From Candidatus Alloenteromonas pullistercoris (GTDB taxonomy: Bacteria > Bacillota_I > Bacilli_A > RFN20 > CAG-826), in contig JADINA010000019.1 of assembly GCA_017694295.1 (NCBI GenBank), positions 1 through 64,000 of the forward strand: a stretch of DNA of 64,000 nucleotides, in the 5' to 3' direction. Of the stretch, positions 33,744 to 42,066 are shown piece by piece (position 1 is the stretch's first letter; each line of letters starts with the position of its first letter). Below the pieces are notes generated by a model. It saw only the letters and a program-made list of their open reading frames with translations, did not search any database and was not told where the DNA came from. The translations under genes were made by a program, and so were the position numbers.

Positions 33744-35027
33744 ATGAAAAAGACTTTGATTTTGACTGCTCTCCTTTCCGGGCTGCTCCTTGGCGGTTAT
33801 GCCGCCATGGAGCCGCTTAGCCCGGAAATGGTTGGGGCAAAAGCCGCAAGGGCAACTTCTTCTCAAACTTCGGAGGGAATCTACGAGGATTTCGAATCCG
33901 GGGTTCTGTCCGATGATTGGACCCTTGACCCATATTTCGGACAAACAAGCGATAATGATACCAGTCATTATACCGGTTTTCTTCGCAATGAAGCCGTAAG
34001 TGATAGGGATACGCTTTCATGGGTTGAAAAGCTCCCTTTCAACAAAGACGGAACATATTTCCTTAATGGATGGAAAGGGGAGGATGGAGCTGCCGATGAG
34101 GCCGCGAGTTGGCGCCTTCTCAGCAAGCCATTCACTTTAAGCGGTTCGGGTCTTATCACTGCGAAGATGGGCGGAAACAGCTGCCGCCTTTCCCTTTATG
34201 CTTCGGAAGACGGAACTGTCGATGCCAACGCAACGCCGCTTGCTTATATCAATACGGCCAGCGACGATGGCGGTTGGTGGCGCGATGCAATGGACATTTC
34301 CTACAGCAAAAACGCCAAAGGCGATATCGTTGGCGGTGGCAACAACGTAACGATGCGCCGCGCGTATTTGGACGCCAGCGCATATTTGGGCCAAAAAGTC
34401 GTTCTCGCCTTGGAGGACTACCGGGCTGGAGGAGCTTGGGGGCATGCGCTGTTTGATTCCATCAATACCAACGTTAGCCTCGATGATTTCAAGTTCCAAA
34501 TCGACATCGTTTCGCAAAAGCATAAAGATTGGAGCCAGGCGAAGCATGTTGGATTTACCGATTTCTACAAATCAGGGGATTCAAAGGGCGATTTAGCCTC
34601 CGTCAAGGAAGCTTACGACTTCCTAAGCTCATATTATTCGACTGCCCGCAGCTTCGAAGGCCTTTACACCTATTGCCAGCTTGAGGAGGATGCGCTTAAC
34701 GAAATAGTCGTCGCCTACGAAAAATTATCCGAGCAAGCCAAAGTCATCGTTGATCGGAGCGATGACTTCTCCTATGAAGGCTATCTTGATCATAAAGATC
34801 AGATTGTCTACGAGGATAATATCGTCAAAACCCCCATCGGGGTTTCGATGGGGACTCTTGAATCGCTGGCGGCGGCTCAACGGGCGGCGACCAGCGGGCT
34901 ATTCTCCGTCAACAATTCCAACGACCACCTCTATATAGTCGCCGTTGCCTTCATTGGCCTTATGGCGATTGTCGGGGTCTCTGTTTCCGTGTATCTTTTC
35001 CTTAGAAAGAGGCGGATTTCCAAATAG
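33744..35027 (+). CDS. Membrane-anchored surface protein with a fructan-binding-like module
   Basis: 427 residues. A Sec signal peptide without lipobox (LILTALLSGLLLGGYAAM) is followed by one beta-sandwich module opening YEDFESGVLSDDW. A helical region of about 100 residues follows, and the C-terminus is a single membrane helix (LYIVAVAFIGLMAIVGVSVSVYLFL) with a basic RKRRISK tail. There is no LPXTG motif, so the tail is a stop-transfer anchor. Codon use is less G+C-rich than in the flanking genes. Probable role: holding substrate, or a scaffold, at the membrane. Confidence 0.7.
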   Translation: MKKTLILTALLSGLLLGGYAAMEPLSPEMVGAKAARATSSQTSEGIYEDFESGVLSDDWTLDPYFGQTSDNDTSHYTGFLRNEAVSDRDTLSWVEKLPFNKDGTYFLNGWKGEDGAADEAASWRLLSKPFTLSGSGLITAKMGGNSCRLSLYASEDGTVDANATPLAYINTASDDGGWWRDAMDISYSKNAKGDIVGGGNNVTMRRAYLDASAYLGQKVVLALEDYRAGGAWGHALFDSINTNVSLDDFKFQIDIVSQKHKDWSQAKHVGFTDFYKSGDSKGDLASVKEAYDFLSSYYSTARSFEGLYTYCQLEEDALNEIVVAYEKLSEQAKVIVDRSDDFSYEGYLDHKDQIVYEDNIVKTPIGVSMGTLESLAAAQRAATSGLFSVNNSNDHLYIVAVAFIGLMAIVGVSVSVYLFLRKRRISK

Positions 35028-35041
35028 TGTCCGATTAGCAT

Positions 35042-36004
35042 ATGGCATCGATAATCACAGTGGCGAAACTGGCCGGGGTCGGGAAGAGCACCGTTTCCCG
35101 CTATGTCAACGGAAACGGCTATGTTTCCGAGGAGAACCAAAAGAAGATCGAGAAGGCGATTAAGCAATGCGGCTACGTCCCCTCGACTTCCGGGCGCTCC
35201 CTTCGGCTAAACCGCTCCTACGCCATGGCCATATGCGTCCCGATGATCACTCATCCTTTCTTCTCCCGGTTTGCCGAATCGCTTGAAAAGGCGGTGTTCG
35301 AGCAAGCCGGGGAGGGGAATAACCGCCTCAACCAGGTCATCATCGTCTCCGGCGAGGAGCAGAAGCGCCTTAAATGGCTGATGGTCCGACATCTGATAGA
35401 CGGGGCCTTCCTCGTCACCCACGATGACTTCGACCCAAGCGAATACGGCATTCCGATCGTGACCGTCGACCGCCTTATGGGGAAGGAGGTCCCGGTCGTC
35501 ACAAGCGACAACTACGAATCGACCTATGCCGCATTGACCTATCTTTACGACACTGGGGCCCGCAAAATCGGCTTCATCGGGGGAAGGCCAAGCCAACGAA
35601 GCGAGGTTTTGCGTCGTTATGACGCCTATTCCGACCTCCTCAAGGCCAAGAATCTGCCTGGCTTCATAAGCTATGCCGACTACCGGCACGGCCAAGAGAT
35701 GGAGATATCGGCGCAGTTCCTTGCCAAATACAAGGATTTGGACGCCGTCTTCGCGACCTCCGACGCCTTCGGCTTCGCCCTCTACCGGGTGAGCCGGGCG
35801 ATGGGGCAAAACGATTTGCGGATCATCAGCTACGACGGGTGCATGGACGATTTCATCCAAAAGCCCGTCTTCACCTGCGTAAAGCAGGACACCGACCGCC
35901 TCGCCCGGACCGCCCTCGACTTGCTTTTGAAGAAAATCGGGGGCAAGGCTTGCCCGAACAAGGTCGTCATACCATCTACATTCCGAAAGGGGGAAACGGC
36001 ATGA
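35042..36004 (+). CDS. LacI-family repressor of the fructan/sucrose locus
   Basis: 320 residues. The N-terminal LacI HTH reads ITVAKLAGVGKSTVSRYVNGNGYVS, followed by the hinge helix and a periplasmic-binding-like effector domain (VPVVTSDNYESTYAALTYL, IGFIGGRPSQRSEV). It is embedded in the locus and overlaps the fructokinase gene (ATGA at 36001). It most likely represses the operon by binding the dyads near 22147-22220, with sucrose, fructose or a phosphate ester as effector; this is inferred. Confidence 0.9.
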   Translation: MASIITVAKLAGVGKSTVSRYVNGNGYVSEENQKKIEKAIKQCGYVPSTSGRSLRLNRSYAMAICVPMITHPFFSRFAESLEKAVFEQAGEGNNRLNQVIIVSGEEQKRLKWLMVRHLIDGAFLVTHDDFDPSEYGIPIVTVDRLMGKEVPVVTSDNYESTYAALTYLYDTGARKIGFIGGRPSQRSEVLRRYDAYSDLLKAKNLPGFISYADYRHGQEMEISAQFLAKYKDLDAVFATSDAFGFALYRVSRAMGQNDLRIISYDGCMDDFIQKPVFTCVKQDTDRLARTALDLLLKKIGGKACPNKVVIPSTFRKGETA

Positions 36005-36924
36005 TCGTCTGCGCCGGCGAATTGATCGTCGATTGCTTCAATGAAAACGGGAACACCGTCAAAGCGGCCGGGGGCGCGCCTTTTAACGTCGCCGCCGGGA
36101 TAAGCCTATTGGGCGGGGAGGCCTGTTTCTATGGGGCCGTTGGGGATGACGAGAACGGGGAATTCATGCTTTCCGAAATCGCCAAATTGCCTTTCTCGAA
36201 AACCCAGATCGACGTCATAAAGGGCCGCCATACCACCTATAGCGAGGTCATCTCGGAAAACGGGGAAAGGAGCTTCCGTTTCCACCGCGACGGGGTGGAT
36301 TATCTTCTTTCCTTCCCCTCGGCTTCCCTTCTTTTGGACAAGGAGCCAAGCATCATCCACCTCGGATCGCTTTGCCTTCCCTTCCCCGAGGGGCGGCAAT
36401 TCGTCGATGGTGTTTACGGCTATCTAAGCTCCCATCCGAACACCAGGCTAAGCTTCGACGTCAATTACCGCGACTCGATGTTCCCTGAGGGCGAGGAGGG
36501 CAAAAGGCTCTTCCTCGACGTCATCGCCCACGCCGACATCGTCAAGGTGACCGAGGAGGAGCTTGCCTACCTAACCGGGGAAGTAGACGTCGTCTTGGGG
36601 GCGAGGAGGCTTTCCTCCACCGGGCAATTGCTTTGCGTCTCCCTCGGGAGCAAAGGCTCCTTCTTCCACCTCGATGAGCTTGAGGGCTTTGTTCCCTCGC
36701 TTCGCGCCCTCGTCCCAGTCGACACGACCGGGGCTGGCGATTCGTTCCTATCCTACGTCCTTTTCGCCCTCGATGGGCGGGAACTGCGCTCCTTTAGGCA
36801 TGAGGAGCTATTCGATCTTTTCGAAAGGGCCAACGCCTGCGGGGCCTTGGCCACCCAGAAGAAAGGGGCTTTGTCCTCCTTCCCGCGCCTAAGCGAGGTC
36901 GAGGGCTATATTAGCCGGAGCTGA
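36001..36924 (+). CDS. PfkB-family fructokinase
   Basis: 307 residues, starting at ATG 36001 that overlaps the LacI stop. Ribokinase-fold motifs are AAGGAPFNVAAGISLLGG near residue 21 and the catalytic DTTGAGDSF (Asp as base) near residue 241. The FDVNYRDSMF and KVTEEELAYLTG blocks are typical of fructokinases. It would phosphorylate fructose released by the cytosolic GH32 enzyme, feeding it into glycolysis. It is coupled to the repressor gene and overlaps the next gene by one base. Confidence 0.9.
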   Translation: MIVCAGELIVDCFNENGNTVKAAGGAPFNVAAGISLLGGEACFYGAVGDDENGEFMLSEIAKLPFSKTQIDVIKGRHTTYSEVISENGERSFRFHRDGVDYLLSFPSASLLLDKEPSIIHLGSLCLPFPEGRQFVDGVYGYLSSHPNTRLSFDVNYRDSMFPEGEEGKRLFLDVIAHADIVKVTEEELAYLTGEVDVVLGARRLSSTGQLLCVSLGSKGSFFHLDELEGFVPSLRALVPVDTTGAGDSFLSYVLFALDGRELRSFRHEELFDLFERANACGALATQKKGALSSFPRLSEVEGYISRS

Positions 36925-37814
36925 TGGGCCTATTCTCCTATCTTCGCCCCGATGGGCCATCCCACCCAGAGGAAGCCAAATTGCCGAAGAACCGGTTCAA
37001 AGCCTATTTCGACATCGTGCGCAACCGCTTCTTCCTCCTCCTTGGCCTTTCCTTGCTCACCTTCCTCTTCTTCATTCCCTTCTATTTCTGGCGGATCGCC
37101 TGGGGCGCCTACATCGGGCTTGACCCAAGCGCCGAGCTTACGGCCGAAGAGCTCCTATACCGCGAATTCGTCCTCCGCGTCACCGGATCGCTGGTTGAAT
37201 GGCCGCTTCAGCTGCTTTCTTGCTTTGGCTTAGGTGGGGCGTTTGAGGTGGCATCTAGGCTTTGCCATCAGGAGGGAAGCGTCTTCCTTTGGAAGGATTT
37301 CAAGAAGGGGCTTAGGGAAAACTACAAGTCCTCGCTTCTTGCCGGGGCGTTGATTGGGCTTGGGAACTTCCTATTCACCCTCAATTCCCGTTTCTACCCT
37401 TTTTTGGAGGGGATGCCGGATTGGGGAAGCGTAGCCATCGCCATCGTCTTCGCCTTGGTCATGGCCTTCTTCCACATGTGGGGCTACTTCCTTCTATCCT
37501 CATCCACCCTCTACCGGTTCCGCTTCAAGGACAGCATGAAGAACACCTTCCTCTTCTCCTTCATCCTCTACCCGAAGAACCTCCTGTTCCTGCTGCTTGC
37601 GGCCCTTTTCCCCCTTCTTCTCGAGCTTATCCCCTATTTGCTCGTCCAGGAGGTGTTAATCGGCCTCATCGCGGTTTACGGCTTGGCCCATCTATCCCTC
37701 GTCTATGAGCTTTATGGGCTCCATGTCTTCGACCGTTACATAAATTCGACTTATGCCCCCGAGGAAATGGGGCGCGGGCTTGGCAATGAAGAAGAGCCCA
37801 GAAAGGAAAATTAA
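36924..37814 (+). CDS. DUF624 (YesL-like) membrane protein
   Basis: 296 residues with about six membrane helices. The pattern of helices with a central FKKGLRENYKSSLLAGALIGLGNFLF segment resembles the DUF624/YesL family, often found beside sugar ABC transporter genes in Firmicutes. Start ATG 36924 overlaps the fructokinase stop by one base. The family function is unknown; a role linked to the importer is inferred from repeated gene association. Confidence 0.65.
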   Translation: MGLFSYLRPDGPSHPEEAKLPKNRFKAYFDIVRNRFFLLLGLSLLTFLFFIPFYFWRIAWGAYIGLDPSAELTAEELLYREFVLRVTGSLVEWPLQLLSCFGLGGAFEVASRLCHQEGSVFLWKDFKKGLRENYKSSLLAGALIGLGNFLFTLNSRFYPFLEGMPDWGSVAIAIVFALVMAFFHMWGYFLLSSSTLYRFRFKDSMKNTFLFSFILYPKNLLFLLLAALFPLLLELIPYLLVQEVLIGLIAVYGLAHLSLVYELYGLHVFDRYINSTYAPEEMGRGLGNEEEPRKEN

Positions 37815-37816
37815 CC

Positions 37817-39889
37817 ATGGCTAGCGTCAAATTCGAACATGTCTACAAAGTCTATCCCGGCGGGGTAAGGGCCATCACCGACCTAAACCTCGAGATAAAG
37901 GACAAGGAATTCGTCGTCTTCGTCGGCCCCTCGGGATGCGGCAAGTCGACGACCCTGCGCATGATTGCCGGGCTTGAGGACATCTCGGCCGGGAACCTTT
38001 ACATCGACGGCACCCGGGTCAATGACCTCCCGCCGAGCAAGCGCGACATCACGATGGTTTTCCAAAACTACGCCCTCTATCCCCATAAGACGGTTTACGA
38101 GAACATGGCCTTTGGGCTTAGGATGGCCAAGGTCCCGAGAGAGGAGATCGACGCCCGGATCAAAAACGCCGCCAAGATATTGGGGCTTGAACCCTATCTT
38201 TCCAGGAAGCCAAGGGCCCTTTCCGGCGGGCAAAGGCAAAGGGTGGCTTTGGGGAGGTCGATCGTCCGCGAGCCGAAGGTGTTTTTGCTCGATGAGCCAT
38301 TATCCAACCTCGACGCCAAGCTCCGGGTCCAGATGAGGAGCGAGATATCCAAGCTCCACCGGCGCCTTGGCATCACCTTCGTCTACGTCACCCACGACCA
38401 GACCGAGGCCATGACGATGGGGACGCAGATCGTCGTCATGAAAGACGGCGTCATCCAGCAAGTCGATACCCCAACCAACCTTTACGACCATCCCTCCAAC
38501 GTCTTCGTCGCCACCTTCCTTGGAACTCCCCAAATGAATCTTTTCGACGGGGTTTTGCAAGGGAAAGGCGCCGATCTTGAGTATGTTATGACAAGCGACG
38601 ACGCCGAATACAGGATCCCGCTTGGGGAGAGGGTCTACCATCTGCTTGAGAGCAAGCAATGGGTGGGAAAGGCCTGCCAGCTTGGCCTACGGCCCGAAGA
38701 CATCGTCATCGACGAGGAGAATAGGCAATTCGAGTTAAACATCGATATGATTGAGAAGCTTGGGGCCGAACTTGTCCTCCATTGCTATTTGAAGGGGAGC
38801 AAGATCCCCGTCACGGTCAAAGGCGATGGCCGCCTATCGGTGAAGGAGGGAGAGAGCATCGGCGTCCGCTTCCTCGCCGGGCACGTCCATCTTTTCGCCC
38901 CTGGGAAGGAGGGGAAGCGCATTGCCGGGCTGTTATGCAAAAACCATATCAGCTGCGAGCTTGATCCAACCAAGGGAACGGTCAAGGCGGCGGGGATGGA
39001 GTTCGCATTGCCTTCGGAATCCCTTTCCTGCCTCATCCCCGAATACGCGAAAGAGAAAAAGACCTGCGCCTTGGAAATTAGCAGCGACGCCTTCCACCTT
39101 CGTCGCCGCGATGAGGGCGACTTGGCCTTTGAGGCCAGATTAAAGGAAGTCGAGGAAAGGAAAGACGGGGCGATCGCCTTCTTCTCTCTCGATGGAAGCG
39201 ACAGCTATTTAGGGGCCAAGTTCCCCCTCTCCCCCGGGAAAGCGGGCGATAAGATCGCGCTTTACGTCCGGAAGGAGGATGCGACATTGGTCGATGAAAC
39301 TCATAGCTTTCGCCTATTGGCTAGGCATCAATATACGACCAACATCGTCCCGGCCGAGGTTAAGGCCAAAGGGGAGAAACGGATATTGCGCTTTGCCTCA
39401 TTTAGCCTATTGGCCCCCTCTGACTTTGAGCCAGGGCTTTATAACCTTGAGATCCCCTATGACGCCTTCTTGAAGATCCCGTCGAATAAGAAAAAGGCGC
39501 GGGGCAAAAGAAAGCTTTCCGACCTCATCAAGCTTGGCTTTGGCAAGCTTTCAAGCAAAACGGCGGAAGCCAAGAAGCTGAAGTCATTGCCTAAGCAGGA
39601 GGCCGAGGCGCTTATCAAGAAGAAAAAAGAGGAGAAGGCTTTGGCGAAGGAGGAAGAAAGGGCGAGGAAGGAAAAAATAAAGGCGCTTAGAGCCGAACTT
39701 AAGGGCAAAACCTTCCGCCTGCATCCGGTCAATGAGGACCATATCGGCTCCGCGACCATCCTTTATGCCAACGTCAAGGGCTTCGCCGACTATTTGACGA
39801 TCAAAGGCGACAAAGACGATTCCTGCTTCGCCGAGCGCCATCCCGCCTACGCCCTCGATTATTCGAAGATCAAGCTGATGAAGCGCTAA
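37817..39889 (+). CDS. MsmK/UgpC-like sugar ABC transporter ATPase with a long C-terminal extension
   Basis: 690 residues; ordinary MsmK proteins have about 370. Residues 1-240 are a standard ABC ATPase: Walker A GPSGCGKST, signature LSGGQ near 135, Walker B VFLLDEPLSNLD, H-loop VYVTHDQTEA. Residues 240-370 are the usual TOBE/OB regulatory domain (LRPEDIVI). The extra 320 residues include a second OB-like stretch (CALEISSDAFHLRRRD, KIALYVRKEDATL) and a strong basic coiled-coil near 595-635 (KKKKEEKALAKEEERARKEK), ending in a small domain. It closes the fructan locus and should energise the 23645/24586 permeases, perhaps shared with other importers. The extension is of unknown function. Confidence 0.85.
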   Translation: MASVKFEHVYKVYPGGVRAITDLNLEIKDKEFVVFVGPSGCGKSTTLRMIAGLEDISAGNLYIDGTRVNDLPPSKRDITMVFQNYALYPHKTVYENMAFGLRMAKVPREEIDARIKNAAKILGLEPYLSRKPRALSGGQRQRVALGRSIVREPKVFLLDEPLSNLDAKLRVQMRSEISKLHRRLGITFVYVTHDQTEAMTMGTQIVVMKDGVIQQVDTPTNLYDHPSNVFVATFLGTPQMNLFDGVLQGKGADLEYVMTSDDAEYRIPLGERVYHLLESKQWVGKACQLGLRPEDIVIDEENRQFELNIDMIEKLGAELVLHCYLKGSKIPVTVKGDGRLSVKEGESIGVRFLAGHVHLFAPGKEGKRIAGLLCKNHISCELDPTKGTVKAAGMEFALPSESLSCLIPEYAKEKKTCALEISSDAFHLRRRDEGDLAFEARLKEVEERKDGAIAFFSLDGSDSYLGAKFPLSPGKAGDKIALYVRKEDATLVDETHSFRLLARHQYTTNIVPAEVKAKGEKRILRFASFSLLAPSDFEPGLYNLEIPYDAFLKIPSNKKKARGKRKLSDLIKLGFGKLSSKTAEAKKLKSLPKQEAEALIKKKKEEKALAKEEERARKEKIKALRAELKGKTFRLHPVNEDHIGSATILYANVKGFADYLTIKGDKDDSCFAERHPAYALDYSKIKLMKR

Positions 39890-39904
39890 AATCCGGCTTG
39901 ATAT

Positions 39905-39928
39905 GGGGAGGTGGCGCCCTCCCCTTTT
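39905..39928 (+). terminator. Terminator closing the fructan locus
   Basis: A 7-bp G+C stem (39905-39911 with 39918-39924) with a 6-nt loop is followed by TTTT and more T-rich sequence. It is the only clear terminator between 22.2 and 39.9 kb. Confidence 0.75.
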
Positions 39929-39951
39929 CCTTTGCCTAAAAGGGCGGACGC

Positions 39952-39980
39952 TTCCAATTTGGCAAGGCCATCAATAAAAT
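39952..39980 (+). promoter_or_regulatory. Promoter TTCCAA-17-TAAAAT of a probable leaderless gene
   Basis: TAAAAT at 39975-39980 ends 6 nt before the GTG at 39987. A perfect 12-bp palindrome, GTCCACGTGGAC (39981-39992), covers the expected transcription start and start codon. Confidence 0.45.
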
Positions 39981-39986
39981 GTCCAC

Positions 39987-41057
39987 GTGGACTACGATAA
40001 GGGACGGATAGCTTGGGCGGTTAAGGCCCGGATAAAGGCCAATTTCCTTTTTCGGATAGCCTGCTTTGCCTATTGCTTAGGTATTTTTTCCCTCTTTCTC
40101 TCCATAGGGGTGCTGATGGCCCCGTTCGACGTCAATTGGTTTGCCCTCTCCTTTATTTTGCTTTCCTTTCTTTTCCTATTCCTTGGCTTAGCCATCTTGC
40201 TTTGGCGTTATTTCCCGTTAAACCATTATTACCGGATTAAGGAAAGGGCCCTTTATATCGCCAAATCGCTTTCTGAGGACGATTCAAAGGCCAGGATGGA
40301 GATTGAATCGGCGATAAGAAGGAAAGACGAAAACGGGGCGATCGATGCGATAATCCGCCAATTCGATTTGGCGAATGAAAAGCTTTTGTCGACTGCATTC
40401 CCAAGGGAAAGCGCCTTAAACCGGGGCGGCTATGACGGCAACTCGTTCATCGCCTTCGCCTTAAGCTTTCTATTTGGGATGCTGTCGCTGCTTTCAGTTG
40501 GCTTGCTTTACCCCATTGGGTTTATCCATCTAGCCAAATACGAAGCCAAACACGATCGAATCGAAGGCAAAAAGCTCATTTTCGATGGGACATTGCGGGA
40601 ATTCTACCCCATTTGGCTGCTTTGGTATTTCCTTACCATCATCAGCTTTGGGATCTTTTTTCTCTTCATCCCCAAGCGGCTGCTTCGTTACCAATGGGCC
40701 CATACCCATTTCGAGGGGGAGCTTGCCTGCCTCGGAAGCGGCTTTCAAGGCAACGCCATCGTCTATTTTCTGGTGTCAGTTGGCTGCAAGGTGATCAATA
40801 TCGCCTCAGTTGACCTCCTTAGGCCTTTGACCATGGACTGGGAAAACGCCTATTTCCGCGACCACCTTTACGTCGATGGGAGAAAGCTCCGTTACGACGG
40901 GAACGCCATCGTCTTCCTCGGCAAATGGGTTTGCTGGGCTTTGCTCTCGCTTGCCACGCTTGGGATATACCGGATATTCTTAAGCGGAAAGCTCCGCGAT
41001 TACGTCAATTCCCATACAAGGGTTAACGGCGACCGCGAGTTGATGCTATGGCGATAA
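39987..41057 (+). CDS. DUF898 (YjgN-like) membrane protein
   Basis: 356 residues with about seven membrane helices. Two copies of the DUF898 pattern are seen: KKLIFDGTLREFYPIWLLWY with ITLG-like FGIFFLF, and RKLRYDGNAIVFLGKWVCWALL with LATLGIY. The first 110 residues hold two extra helices and a charged cytosolic stretch. The GTG start has no RBS, but a TAAAAT -10 ends 6 nt before it. The stop overlaps the frame of the following acetyltransferase. Function of the family is unknown. Confidence 0.7.
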   Translation: MDYDKGRIAWAVKARIKANFLFRIACFAYCLGIFSLFLSIGVLMAPFDVNWFALSFILLSFLFLFLGLAILLWRYFPLNHYYRIKERALYIAKSLSEDDSKARMEIESAIRRKDENGAIDAIIRQFDLANEKLLSTAFPRESALNRGGYDGNSFIAFALSFLFGMLSLLSVGLLYPIGFIHLAKYEAKHDRIEGKKLIFDGTLREFYPIWLLWYFLTIISFGIFFLFIPKRLLRYQWAHTHFEGELACLGSGFQGNAIVYFLVSVGCKVINIASVDLLRPLTMDWENAYFRDHLYVDGRKLRYDGNAIVFLGKWVCWALLSLATLGIYRIFLSGKLRDYVNSHTRVNGDRELMLWR

Positions 41058-41068
41058 ATGAGGATGGA

Positions 41069-41485
41069 ATGATGCTAAGGAAGCTTGAAGAAGCCGATTA
41101 TCAGTTTTGCAAAGGCCTTTTGCCACGGCTATCGAAATCCCATTTCCTGGTCTACTTATCATCAGGCCTTTCCTATGTGATAGAGGATGAAGGCCAACCC
41201 ACCGGCTTTATCTTCGCCATCCATCTTTGGGAGAAGATTCCCTTCATCGCCCATTTCATCATTGAGGAAGCAAGCCGGGGGAAGGGAAAGGGAAGCGCTG
41301 CGCTTGAAGAGTTCGAGCTTCTTCTTCGCCAAAGCGGGGAGAAAATGGTTTTGCTTTCGACCCAATCCGACGAAAGGGCCCAGTTTCTCTATCGCCGGCT
41401 AGGCTATAAGGACTGTGGGGCTCTTTTCCTGCATTCGACCCCCTATGAGCAGCCGGCTGAGGTGTTTTTGTTTAAATTGCTTTGA
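41069..41485 (+). CDS. GNAT-family N-acetyltransferase
   Basis: 138 residues. ATG 41069 has GAGGAT upstream; the in-frame ATG at 41048 is possible and would overlap the DUF898 gene. The acetyl-CoA site reads FIIEEASRGKGKGSAALEEFE (the R/Q-x-x-G-x-G/A motif), followed by ERAQFLYRRLGYKDCG, standard for GNAT. The acceptor is unknown. It is followed by a second GNAT gene 10 nt downstream. Confidence 0.8.
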   Translation: MMLRKLEEADYQFCKGLLPRLSKSHFLVYLSSGLSYVIEDEGQPTGFIFAIHLWEKIPFIAHFIIEEASRGKGKGSAALEEFELLLRQSGEKMVLLSTQSDERAQFLYRRLGYKDCGALFLHSTPYEQPAEVFLFKLL

Positions 41486-41495
41486 GGTCGGTTGC

Positions 41496-41981
41496 GTGAA
41501 TGGCATTAAGCGGGATTTTGAACTTAGGGCATATCGGGAAGAGGATTTCACTGCCTGCTTTTCCTGTTTCAAGGAAGCGATTTATGCAACCTGTGGGAAG
41601 GACTATGCCCCCAATGAGCTAATAGCCTGGGCCGAAGGGGCCTCAAGGGAGAGGATGGCCGCTAGCCTGGTCAATTCCTTTTCGCTTGTGGCCGTAAACA
41701 AAGGAACGGTAATCGGCTTTGGAAACCTCGTCGACGGCCATTACCTTGATTTGCTTTATGTTTCGCCCGCTTTCCAAAAACAAGGCGTCGCAACCGCAAT
41801 TTGCGACCTTTTGGAGGCAAACGCCCTTGCCGATATCGAAGTTTACGCCTCAAAGACCGCTTATCCTTTTTTCGCAAAAAGGGGATATTCGCCAGTGCGG
41901 GAAAACATCGTTGAGAGAAACGGGGCAAAACTGCAAAACTTCCTCATGGAGAAACCGGTTTTGCCTAAAAAACCAAGTTAA
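41496..41981 (+). CDS. GNAT-family N-acetyltransferase, second
   Basis: 161 residues. GTG 41496 is chosen since GAGGTCG lies 6-12 nt upstream; a longer frame would overlap the previous gene. Motif A is LLYVSPAFQKQGVATAICDLLEANA, then FFAKRGYSPV. It differs enough from the neighbour not to be a recent copy. It resembles putative acetyltransferases of the YafP type. Substrate unknown. Confidence 0.8.
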   Translation: MNGIKRDFELRAYREEDFTACFSCFKEAIYATCGKDYAPNELIAWAEGASRERMAASLVNSFSLVAVNKGTVIGFGNLVDGHYLDLLYVSPAFQKQGVATAICDLLEANALADIEVYASKTAYPFFAKRGYSPVRENIVERNGAKLQNFLMEKPVLPKKPS

Positions 41982-42003
41982 GCGCTACAAATGTCTATTT
42001 CCT

Positions 42004-42032
42004 TTGACCTTTATTTGGCTTAGTGGCATAGT
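42004..42032 (+). promoter_or_regulatory. Promoter TTGACC-17-CATAGT of the lipoprotein gene
   Basis: TTGACC at 42004-42009 and CATAGT at 42027-42032 are 17 nt apart; the ATG at 42067 follows 34 nt later. Confidence 0.6.
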
Positions 42033-42066
42033 TTGGCGCGTTGGACATTAAGAGGTTATTCGGAAT

